Origin: Bathymodiolus brooksi
Taxonomy: Eukaryota > Mollusca > Bivalvia > Mytilida > Modiolidae
Length of the DNA stretch: 64,000 bases
Assembly: GCA_963680875.1 (NCBI GenBank)
Contig: OY804580.1
Location: 96,687,353 to 96,751,352, forward strand
Reading direction: 5' to 3'
Part shown: positions 53,912 through 64,000 of the stretch, piece after piece
Layout of the letters: each line of letters begins with the position of its first letter
Position numbering within the stretch: the first letter of the stretch is position 1
Position numbers and translations under genes: made by a program
Notes under the pieces: generated by a model
The model's database searches: none
What the model was told of the DNA's origin: nothing
What the model saw: only the letters and a program-made list of their open reading frames with translations

Positions 53912-54815
53912 GGATCAAGATTCAAGATTCAAGATTCTTTATTTCTTAGACACCATAGTAAGTACAGTGGTACAAAGAATTTGTTCAATATTATAACATA
54001 AATAATAAAAACACACATGACAAGATGAAATAAGTAAAATGATTAACAAATACAACAACAACAGAGGATTAACCTGGAAGAACAACTTTAGAATTTATAA
54101 TTTGCAAAGATTTTTTAGTTTACTTTTTTGTTTAGATTGGAACAATTTTCCGAACTTTAATATATTAATTCTGTGTATAAAATAAGGATTTAAAAATTGT
54201 TTTCTGATATCTACTAGAGATCGACACTGAAGAATATAATGAAATTCGTCACCAAGTTCTTGGCATTGACATAAATTACAGTGTCTATTTTGTCGTTCAA
54301 TTCTATGCCATCTGCCTGTTTCTATTGGTAACCTATGATTTCCAGTTCTAAATCTACAATATGTAATTCTATCTTTATCTGGTAAAATATCTAAATAATG
54401 CTCAAATTCGAAATTTTCTTTAAATAATCTGTAAGACAGCCCTTTTGGCGAGTTTTCAATATCAGATCTCCATTTTTGTTGGAATTGGTCAAATATTTTT
54501 TGCTTTAAACTAACACTTAACCATTTTGGATTTACATTTCCTTGAGATATCCATACATTACTATAACCACATCTATCTAATATATTCTTAATACATTTCA
54601 ACCAATCAGACTTATATTGATTTTGCGAATTTTTCAAAAACATGTATATATACAAAATGTTTGCAATTTTACTATCCTTTCCATTTACCATTTCAGAAGT
54701 TGTCATATGCATAATATTAGTTCCATCGAAGAGAGCTGATGACTTCAAGGTGTGGACAATTTATAATGACAAAATTGAAAATAACTTCTTTTGTCATAGA
54801 GTCTAGTAGAAAGTT
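53912..54815 (-). mobile_element. 5'-truncated LINE with TTGAATC tail
   Basis: On the minus strand the coding part ends at 54095, then a 180-bp 3' UTR ends in AATAAAGAA and a threefold 'tcttgaa' microsatellite. Such short-repeat tails are typical of CR1/L2-type LINEs. The 5' end is cut near 54815, next to the 3' end of another LINE. Confidence 0.75.
54095..54760 (-). pseudogene. LINE ORF2 C-terminal fragment (zf-RVT)
   Basis: About 220 codons open from a TAA at 54761-54763; there is no ATG at the head, as expected for a truncated copy. CRFRTGNHRLPIETGRW is followed by RHCNLCQCQELGDEFHYILQ and a final Cys (C157, C160, H170, C175 counting from the TTG at 54746-54748), the zinc-knuckle end of non-LTR reverse transcriptase proteins. 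RT and endonuclease domains are missing. Confidence 0.8.
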
Positions 54816-54821
54816 GACCAT

Positions 54822-55232
54822 TGATAATAATAATTATAACTTTATTCTCTAAACCAATGCTACAAAGGTTACAGAGTGAGAGTGTTCAAATCAATACAAA
54901 GTAAATACATATCATTACATCAATTATCAAGATTATGGGTGTACATTGAATTCAAATTATGAAACAAATGTTTAAACGTTACATACAAATGATACAAATA
55001 CTAACAGAGGTGTGATTGATTTTTTCAAGGAGAACTAATTTTCTTATTTATTATATCAATAAGCTGACATAATTTGCGAATAGTTTCAGGTTTCTTTTTG
55101 TTAAATAATGATGACAGTTTTAATGTGTTTGGTCTGTTGAAAAAGTATTTTGGAATTAGATATTTTCTATCAGTTACAAAATTTGGACACTGTAATACAT
55201 AATGAAATTCGTCACCAATCTCCTGTTGGCTT
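54822..55232 (-). mobile_element. Second LINE 3' fragment
   Basis: The minus-strand frame 55232-55025 reads QQEIGDEFHYVLQCPNFVTD, then KYLIPKYFFNRPNTLKLSSL and ends KKISSP-stop. It is homologous to the end of the neighbouring LINE but clearly diverged. A 200-bp 3' UTR follows, ending in 'agaataaagttataattatt'. Truncated near 55232. Confidence 0.75.
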
Positions 55233-55947
55233 TCTGTCTACTTGCTCCAAAAGACTTTTAGTTGTGTTTCCCGTCCTTTGATTGTGTACGTACATGATGA
55301 AGGTTATTCTAGACACGATTCATGCATACCACATTAGATCTATGAGTGTGGAGGTGCAATAATGTGACGAGGACTAATTAATGCAGTTGAAATAGATTTC
55401 TAATCAGCTGACTCATTTACATGATAAACTAAGCTAATTATAATTAATGTTTGACATAACAATATAATAACAACTTAAAATACCTGAAAATACCTGACTA
55501 TAATGCCTTTGATGAAATGTCATCAGGGAAAACTGTGATTGAGGAAGTTAAATGATCATGTGATTTACTATAGACACTGACGTGGACCTGTTTAAATATC
55601 AATGATCAATACGTTAGTACTCAAAGGGAGATAACTTAAATCTTTTAAATGTCTAGATAAAAATAGAATTCATAATTATAAACAATTTAGTCGTAAACTC
55701 GACTGAATCTCGTACAAAAGAACGGAGAATTTTCTCGGGTTAAGTTATATATGAAAAGGTATATATGACAAAACTAATAAAGAGGAAAAAAAAATACCAC
55801 GCTGTCGGAACAGTTCCAAACTTAGATATTAAAATCGTATTGATTCTAAATCTATGTGGACAGACTATTTTATATACTAGTATATAAGGTGTTATAACAT
55901 TCGAGGTACTTGATCATGGGAATCACAAATACTCGTTGAATATATGA
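55233..55947. other. Unassigned DNA
   Basis: Only one small antisense piece of the 13860-type repeat is recognisable at about 55800-55830 ('gctgtcggaacagttccaaa'). No gene seen. Confidence 0.5.
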
Positions 55948-56161
55948 TTGAATATAGAATATTGCACAGAAATTAAAAGACTTTGGACAGGGGAAACAAT
56001 AATCTCGTTGAGATTAGGATTCCGAAGAAATTTTCTGTCTGTTCTTCATCCTAATCTCGTTTCAAGCCCTATCAAGGGTATTCTGGAAATTTTAAATTTG
56101 ACCACCCTGTGCATTCCGATGGATATTTTGGCATGGACGGATTGTGTCAGATCAAGTGCAG
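55948..56161 (+). CDS. Weak candidate first exon
   Basis: ATG at 55948 opens a frame that reaches a consensus splice donor, CAG|GTAAGATT, at 56161/56162. The 71 codons (LRLGFRRNFLSVLHPNLVSS, then CIPMDILAWTDCVRSSA) match no family I know. The interior has an inverted pair 'gagattagga'/'tcctaatctc', which argues for non-coding DNA. The next exon would have to lie beyond the satellite. Very uncertain. Confidence 0.12.
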
Positions 56162-56547
56162 GTAAGATTTCATAAATAGACATATTTTCTAGTTCAAATC
56201 TGCAAAAATATTGATATTTCCTTACCTTTTACAGCGTATATCCGACAAAATAATCCAAAATCTACTTTAAGCTGACCGCCATTTTACTGAACCCTAGAAT
56301 TACACCACGTGATCAAAAATCGTGACGTATTTTGGTATAGTCTGTTTTGTAGTTCGAGATGTTGATGTCAAATATTATATTATAATTTAAAAATCCCATA
56401 TACACGGCTTGAAATTTTGTAATTTTGCTATAAATATTTTATTAAAACCAATCAACAGCCCATAAAAGATATGCTTGCATATACACAATAAATAATTGAC
56501 ATCGACCTTTCATTTAGAAACATGCTGTAGCAAAATTCGTGACAATT
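56162..56547. other. Left flank of the 49-bp satellite
   Basis: AT-rich unique-looking sequence. 'ctgaccgccattttactgaa' is followed by 'caccacgtgatcaaaaatcg', which includes a CACGTG E-box-type hexamer. No gene can be supported. Confidence 0.4.
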
Positions 56548-59500
56548 GGTGAGTTACTGAGTAGTGATTGTTGTTTATAACGTACATTATGTCTTTGGTG
56601 AGTTACTGAGTAGTGATTGTTGTTTATAACGTAAATTATGTCTTTGGTGTGTTACTGAGTAGTGATTGTTGTTTATAACGTACATTATGTCTTTGGTGAG
56701 TTACTGAGTAGTGATTGTTGTATATAACGTACATTATGCCTTTGGTGAAGTTACTGAGTATTGATTGTTGTTTATAACGTACATTATGTCTTTGGTGAAG
56801 TTACTGAGTATTGATTGTTGTTTATAACGTACATTATGTCTTTGGTGAGTTACTGAGTATTGATTGTTGTTTATAACGTACATTATGTCTTTGGTGAGTT
56901 ACTGAGTATTGATTGTTGTTTATAACGTACATTATGTCTTTGGTGTGTTACTGAGTAGTGATTGTTGTTTATAACGTAAATTATGTCTTTGATGAGTTAC
57001 TGAGTATTGATTGTTGTTTATAACGTACATTATGTCTTTGGTGAGTTACTGAGTATTGATTGTTGTTTATAACGTACATTATGTCTTTGGTGTGTTACTG
57101 AGTATTGATTGTTGTTTATAACGTACATTATGTCTTTGGTGAGTTACTGAGTATTGATTGCTGTTTATAACGTAAATTATGTCTTTGGAGAGTTACTGAG
57201 TATTGATTGTTGTTTATAACGTACATTATGTCTTTGGAGAGTTACTGAGTATAGATTGTTGTTTATAACGTACATTATGTCTTTGGTGAGTTACTGAGTA
57301 TTGATTGTTGTTTATAACGTACATTATGTCTTTGGTGAAGTTACTGAGTATTGATTGTTGTTTATAACGTACATTATGCCTTTGGTGAGTTACTGAGTAG
57401 TGATTGTTGTTTATAGCGTACATTATGTCTTTGGTGAGTTACTGAGTATTGATTGTTGTTTATAATGTACATTATGTCTTTGATGAGTTACTGAGTAGTG
57501 ATTGTTGTTTGTAACGTACATTATGTCTTTGGTGAGTTACTGAGTATTGATTGTTGTTTATAACGTACATTATGTCTTTGGTGAGTTACTGAGTAGTGAT
57601 TGTTGTATATAACGTACATTATGCCTTTGGTGAAGTTACTGAGTAGTGATTGTTGTTTATAACGTAAATTATGTCTTTGATGAGTTACTGAGTATTGATT
57701 GTTGTTTATAACGTACATTATGTCTTTGGTGAGTTACTGAGTATTGATTGTTGTTTATAACGTACATTATGTCTTTGGTGTGTTACTGAGTATTGATTGT
57801 TGTTTATAGCGTACATTATGTCTTTGGTGAGTTACTGAGTATTGATTGCTGTTTATAACGTAAATTATGTCTTTGGAGAGTTACTGAGTATTGATTGTTG
57901 TTTATAACGTACATTATGTCTTTGGAGAGTTACTGAGTATAGATTGTTGTTTATAACGTACATTATGCCTTTGGTGAGTTACTGAGTAGTGATTGTTGTT
58001 TATAGCGTACATTATGTCTTTGGTGAGTTACTGAGTATTGATTGTTGTTTATAACGTACATTATGTCTTTGGTGAGTTACTGAGTATTGATTGTTGTTTA
58101 TAACGTACATTATGTCTTTGGTGAGTTACTGAGTAGTGATTGTTGTTTATAACGTACATTATGTCTTTGGTGTGTTACTGAGTATTGATTGTTGTTTATA
58201 ACGTACATTATGTCTTTGGTGAGTTACTGAGTATTGATTGTTGTTTATAACGTACATTATGTCTTTGGTGAGTTACTGAGTAGTGATTGTTGTTTATAGC
58301 GTACATTATGTCTTTGGTGAGTCACTGAGTAGTGATTGTTGTTTATAACGTACATTATGTCTTTGGTGAGTCACTGAGTAGTGATTGTTGTTTATAACGT
58401 ACATTATGTCTTTGGTGAGTTACTGAGTATTGATTGTTGTTTATAACGTACATTATGTCTTTGGTGAGTTACTGAGTAGTGATTGTTGTATATAACGTAC
58501 ATTATGCCTTTGGTGAAGTTACTGAGTATTGATTGTTGTTTATAACGTACATTATGTCTTTGGTGAGTTACTGAGTAGTGATTGTTGTTTATAGCGTACC
58601 TTATGCCTTTGGTGAGTCACTGAGTATTGATTGTTGTTTATAACGTACATTATGCCTTTGGTGAGTTACTGAGTATTGATTGTTGTTTATAACGTATATT
58701 ATGTCTTTGGTGAGTTCCTGAGCAGTGATTGTTGTTTATAACGTAAATTATGTCTTTGGTGAGTTACTGAGTATTGATTGTTGTTAATAACGTACATTAT
58801 GTCTTTGGTGAGTTACTGAGTATTGATTGTTGTTTATAACGTACATTATGTCTTTGGTGAGTTACTGAGTATTGATTGTTGTTTATAACGTACATTATGC
58901 CTTTGGTGAAGTTACTGAGTATTGATTGTTGTTTATAACGTACATTATGTCTTTGGTGAAGTTACTGAGTATTGATTGTTGTTTATAACGTACATTATGT
59001 CTTTGGTGTGTTACTGAGTAGTGATTGTTGTTTATAGCGTACATTATGCCTTTGGTGAGTCACTGAGTATTGATTGTTTTTTATAACGTACATTATGCCT
59101 TTGGTTAGTTACTGAGTATTGATTGTTGTTTATAACGTACATTATGTCTTTGGTGAGTTCCTGAGCAGTGATTGTTGTTTATAACGTAAATTATGTCTTT
59201 GGTGAGTTACTGAGTATTGATTGTTGTTAATAACGTAAATTATGTCTTTGGTGAGTTACTGAATATTGATTGTTGTTTATAACGTACATTATGTCTTTTG
59301 TGAAGTTACTGAGTATTGATTGTTGTTTATAACGTACATTATGTCTTTGGTAAGTACTGAGTATTGATTGTTGTTTATAACGTACATTATGTCTTTGGTG
59401 AAGTTACTGAGTATTAATTGTTGTTTATAGCGTACATTATGTACATTATGTCTTTGGTGAGTTACTGATTAGTGACTGCTGTTTATAACGTACATTATTT

Positions 59501-62500
59501 CTTTGGTGAAGTAACTGAGTAGTGATTGTTGTTTATAACGTAAATTATGTCTTTGGTGAGTTACTGAGTATTGATTGCTGTTTATAACGTACACTATGTC
59601 TTTGGTGAAGTTACTGAGTAGTGATTGTTGTTTATAACGTACATTATGTCTTTGGTGAAGTTACTGAGTATTGCTTGTTGTTTATCACGTACATTATGTC
59701 TTTTGTGAAGATACTGAGTATTGATTGTTGTTTATAACGTAAATTATGTCTTTGGTGAAGTTACTGAGTATTGATTGTTGTTTATAGCGTATATTATGTC
59801 TTTGTTGAAGCTACTGAGTATTGATTGTTGTTTATAACGTACATTATGTCTTTGGGGAAGCTACTGAGTATTGATTGTTGTTTATAACGTACATTATGTC
59901 TTTGGTGAGTTACTGAGTATTGATTGTTGTTTATAACGTACATTATGCCTTTGGTGAAGTTACTGAGTATTGATTGTTGTTTATAACGTACATTATGTCT
60001 TTGGTGAAGTTACTGAGTATTGATTGTTGTTTATAACGTACATTATGTCTTTGGTGTGTTACTGAGTAGTGATTGTTGTTTATAGCGTACATTATGCCTT
60101 TGGTGAGTCACTGAGTATTGATTGTTGTTTATAACGTACATTATGCCTTTGGTTAGTTACTGAGTATTGATTGTTGTTTATAACGTACATTATGTCTTTG
60201 GTGAGTTCCTGAGCAGTGATTGTTGTTTATAACGTAAATTATGTCTTTGGTGAGTTACTGAGTATTGATTGTTGTTAATAACGTAAATTATGTCTTTGGT
60301 GAGTTACTGAATATTGATTGTTGTTTATAACGTACATTATGTCTTTGGTAAGTACTGAGTATTGATTGTTGTTTATAACGTACATTATGTCTTTGGTAAG
60401 TACTGAGTATTGATTGTTGTTTATAACGTACATTATGTCTTTGGTGAAGTTACTGAGTATTGATTGTTGTTTATAGCGTACATTATGTACATTATGTCTT
60501 TGGTGAGTTACTGATTAGTGACTGCTGTTTATAACGTACATTATTTCTTTGGTGAAGTAACTGAGTAGTGATTGTTGTTTATAACGTAAATTATGTCTTT
60601 GGTGAGTTACTGAATATTGATTGTTGTTTATAACGTACATTATGTCTTTTGTGAAGTTACTGAGTATTGATTGTTGTTTATAACGTACATTATGTCTTTG
60701 GTAAGTACTGAGTATTGATTGTTGTTTATAACGTACATTATGTCTTTGGTGAAGTTACTGAGTATTAATTGTTGTTTATAGCGTACATTATGTACATTAT
60801 GTCTTTGGTGAGTTACTGATTAGTGACTGCTGTTTATAACGTACATTATTTCTTTGGTGAAGTAACTGAGTAGTGATTGTTGTTTATAACGTAAATTATG
60901 TCTTTGGTGAGTTACTGAGTATTGATTGCTGTTTATAACGTACACTATGTCTTTGGTGAAGTTACTGAGTAGTGATTGTTGTTTATAACGTACATTATGT
61001 CTTTGGTGAAGTTACTGAGTATTGCTTGTTGTTTATCACGTACATTATGTCTTTTGTGAAGATACTGAGTATTGATTGTTGTTTATAACGTAAATTATGT
61101 CTTTGGTGAAGTTACTGAGTATTGATTGTTGTTTATAGCGTATATTATGTCTTTGTTGAAGCTACTGAGTATTGATTGTTGTTTATAACGTACATTATGT
61201 CTTTGGGGAAGCTACTGAGTATTGATTGTTGTTTATAACGTACATTATGTCTTTGGTGAGTTACTGAGTATTGATTGTTGTTTATAACGTACATTATGCC
61301 TTTGGTGAAGTTACTGAGTATTGATTGTTGTTTATAACGTACATTATGTCTTTGGTGAAGTTACTGAGTATTGATTGTTGTTTATAACGTACATTATGTC
61401 TTTGGTGTGTTACTGAGTAGTGATTGTTGTTTATAGCGTACATTATGCCTTTGGTGAGTCACTGAGTATTGATTGTTGTTTATAACGTACATTATGCCTT
61501 TGGTTAGTTACTGAGTATTGATTGTTGTTTATAACGTACATTATGTCTTTGGTGAGTTCCTGAGCAGTGATTGTTGTTTATAACGTAAATTATGTCTTTG
61601 GTGAGTTACTGAGTATTGATTGTTGTTAATAACGTAAATTATGTCTTTGGTGAGTTACTGAATATTGATTGTTGTTTATAACGTACATTATGTCTTTTGT
61701 GAAGTTACTGAGTATTGATTGTTGTTTATAACGTACATTATGTCTTTGGTAAGTACTGAGTATTGATTGTTGTTTATAACGTACATTATGTCTTTGGTGA
61801 AGTTACTGAGTATTGATTGTTGTTTATAGCGTACATTATGTACATTATGTCTTTGGTGAGTTACTGATTAGTGACTGCTGTTTATAACGTACATTATTTC
61901 TTTGGTGAAGTAACTGAGTAGTGATTGTTGTTTATAACGTAAATTATGTCTTTGGTGAGTTACTGAGTATTGATTGCTGTTTATAACGTACATTATGTCT
62001 TTGGTGAAGTTACTGAGTAGTGATTGTTGTTTATAACGTACATTATGTCTTTGGTGAAGTTACTGAGTATTGATTGTTGTTTATCACGTACATTATGTCT
62101 TTTGTGAAGATACTGAGTATTGATTGTTGTTTATAACGTAAATTATGTCTTTGGTGAAGTTACTGAGTATTGATTGTTGTTTATAGCGTATATTATGTCT
62201 TTGTTGAAGCTACTGAGTATTGATTGTTGTTTATAACGTACATTATGTCTTTGGGGAAGCTACTGAGTATTGATTGTTGTTTATAACGTACATTATGTCT
62301 TTGGTGAAGCTACTGAGTATTGATTGTTGTTTATAACGTACATTATGTGTTTGGTGAGTTACTGAGTAGTGATTGTTGTTTATAACGTACACTATGTCTT
62401 TGGTGAAGTTACTGAGTATTGATTGTTGTTTATAACGTAAGTTATGTCTTTGATGAGTTACTGAGTATTGATTGTTGTTTATAACGTACATTATGTCTTT

Positions 62501-64000
62501 GGTGAGTTACTGAGTATTGATTGTTGTTTATAACGTACATTATGTCTTTGGTGTGTTACTGAGTATTGATTGTTGTTTATAACGTACATTATGTCTTTGG
62601 TGAGTTACTGAGTATTGATTGCTGTTTATAACGTAAATTATGTCTTTGGAGAGTTACTGAGTATTGATTGTTGTTTATAACGTACATTATGTCTTTGGAG
62701 AGTTACTGAGTATAGATTGTTGTTTATAACGTACATTATGTCTTTGGTGAGTTACTGAGTATTGATTGTTGTTTATAACGTACATTATGCCTTTTGTGAG
62801 TTACTGAGTAGTGATTGTTGTTTATAGCGTACATTATGTCTTTGGTGAGCTACTGAGTATTGATTGTTGTTTATAACGTACATTATGTCTTTGGTGAGTT
62901 ACTGAGTAGTGATTGTTGTTTATAACGTACATTATGTCTTTGGTGAAGCTACTGAGTATTGATTGTTGTTTATAACGTACATTATGTGTTTGGTGAGTTA
63001 CTGAGTAGTGATTGTTGTTTATAACGTACACTATGTCTTTGGTGAAGTTACTGAGTATTGATTGTTGTTTATAACGTAAGTTATGTCTTTGATGAGTTAC
63101 TGAGTATTGATTGTTGTTTATAACGTACATTATGTCTTTGGTGAAGTTACTGAGTATTGATTGTTGTTTATAACGTACATTATGTCTTTGGTGAGTTACT
63201 GAGTATTGATTGTTGTTTATAACGTACATTATGCCTTTGGTGAAGTTACTGAGTATTGATTGTTGTTTATAACGTACATTATGTCTTTGGTGAAGTTACT
63301 GAGTATTGATTGTTGTTTATAACGTACATTATGTCTTTGGTGTGTTACTGAGTAGTGATTGTTGTTTATAGCGTACATTATGCCTTTGGTGAGTCACTGA
63401 GTATTGATTGTTGTTTATAACGTACATTATGCCTTTGGTTAGTTACTGAGTATTGATTGTTGTTTATAACGTACATTATGTCTTTGGTGAGTTCCTGAGC
63501 AGTGATTGTTGTTTATAACGTAAATTATGTCTTTGGTGAGTTACTGAGTATTGATTGTTGTTAATAACGTAAATTATGTCTTTGGTGAGTTACTGAATAT
63601 TGATTGTTGTTTATAACGTACATTATGTCTTTTGTGAAGTTACTGAGTATTGATTGTTGTTTATAACGTACATTATGTCTTTGGTAAGTACTGAGTATTG
63701 ATTGTTGTTTATAACGTACATTATGTCTTTGGTGAAGTTACTGAGTATTGATTGTTGTTTATAGCGTACATTATGTACATTATGTCTTTGGTGAGTTACT
63801 GATTAGTGACTGCTGTTTATAACGTACATTATTTCTTTGGTGAAGAAACTGAGTAGTGATTGTTGTTTATAACGTAAATTATGTCTTTGGTGAGTTACTG
63901 AGTATTGATTGCTGTTTATAACGTACACTATGTCTTTGGTGAAGTTACTGAGTAGTGATTGTTGTTTATAACGTACATTATGTCTTTGGTGAAGTTACTG
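56548..64000. repeat. 49-bp satellite array, about 150 copies, open at the window end
   Basis: Unit: 'ggtgagttactgagtattga', 'ttgttgtttataacgtacat', 'tatgtcttt' (49 bp; a 50-bp form has 'ggtgaagttac'). Marker variants show higher-order duplication. 'gagttcctgagcag' occurs at 58712, 59155, 60203, 61554 and 63489; 'gtacattatgtacattatg' at 59432, 60478, 60783, 61831 and 63766; 'gtttatcacg' near 59680, 61031 and 62079. Spacings of about 1048, 1351 and 1935 bp recur. Three 49-bp units make 49 codons, so the minus strand has open frames up to 131 codons; these are artefacts. The array runs past the window. Confidence 0.97.

Noticed and set aside
57226..63229. Minus-strand frames up to 131 codons (YVINNNQYSVTHQRHN repeats)
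   Set aside because: Artefact of the 49-bp satellite: three units equal 49 codons, so the frame repeats without stops. Frames break wherever 50-bp units occur.

Overview
The window looks like genomic DNA from an invertebrate, most probably a bivalve mollusc and plausibly a mussel. It is AT-rich, intron-era eukaryotic sequence with very low gene density. It is packed with dispersed repeats whose consensus parts I recognise from bivalve genomes: a tRNA-headed SINE ending in a GTTAAACAC motif, a 'gtgttgctcaatctttagtttt' repeat, and a 'cctgtaccaagtcagg' repeat. It also carries Penelope-like and non-LTR retroelement remnants. The species call is inference from repeat content, not from a database match.

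Only three genes look real. (1) At 112-321 (+) is a 69-residue protein with a near-canonical BH3 death motif and a hydrophobic C-terminal tail, i.e. a BH3-only apoptosis regulator. (2) At 42387-43358 (-) is a single-exon class A (rhodopsin-like) GPCR of 323 residues. (3) At 50537-52246 (-) is a 569-residue RING-less TRIM-like protein (two B-boxes, coiled coil, beta-propeller-like C terminus). All other long reading frames are retroelement or transposon relics, or translations of tandem repeats.

Layout. 1-20 kb: the BH3-only gene, then mostly interspersed repeats and small DNA transposons, a 19/21-bp minisatellite (3.67-4.69 kb), a frameshifted C2H2 pseudogene at 17.1-17.9 kb, and an inverted pair of 0.43-kb repeats at 15.1 and 18.8 kb. 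20.1-29.9 kb: a 9.8-kb satellite of about 169 copies of a 58-bp unit, with higher-order duplications of 27, 37 and 21-23 units. 30-34 kb: a 5'-truncated LINE and a 1.7-kb inverted-repeat element. 34.1-50.5 kb: a large inverted duplication (arms 34.1-37.6 and 47.8-50.5 kb) enclosing about 10 kb that holds two Penelope-type reverse transcriptase relics and the GPCR. 50.5-52.2 kb: the TRIM-like gene, whose stop codon is 15 bp from the outer arm edge. 53.9-55.2 kb: two tandem LINE 3' ends. 56.5-64 kb: a second satellite (49-bp unit, about 150 copies) running off the window end.

The main structural theme is that tandem arrays seem to be born from mobile elements. The 58-bp satellite unit occurs as two diverged monomers inside another copy of the inverted-repeat element that flanks the big array. 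The 19/21-bp minisatellite sits at the internal position of a dispersed repeat whose other copies carry one monomer. The inverted duplication also records its own history: a 615-bp hAT-like insertion with an 8-bp target duplication is present in one arm, and the other arm keeps the empty site.
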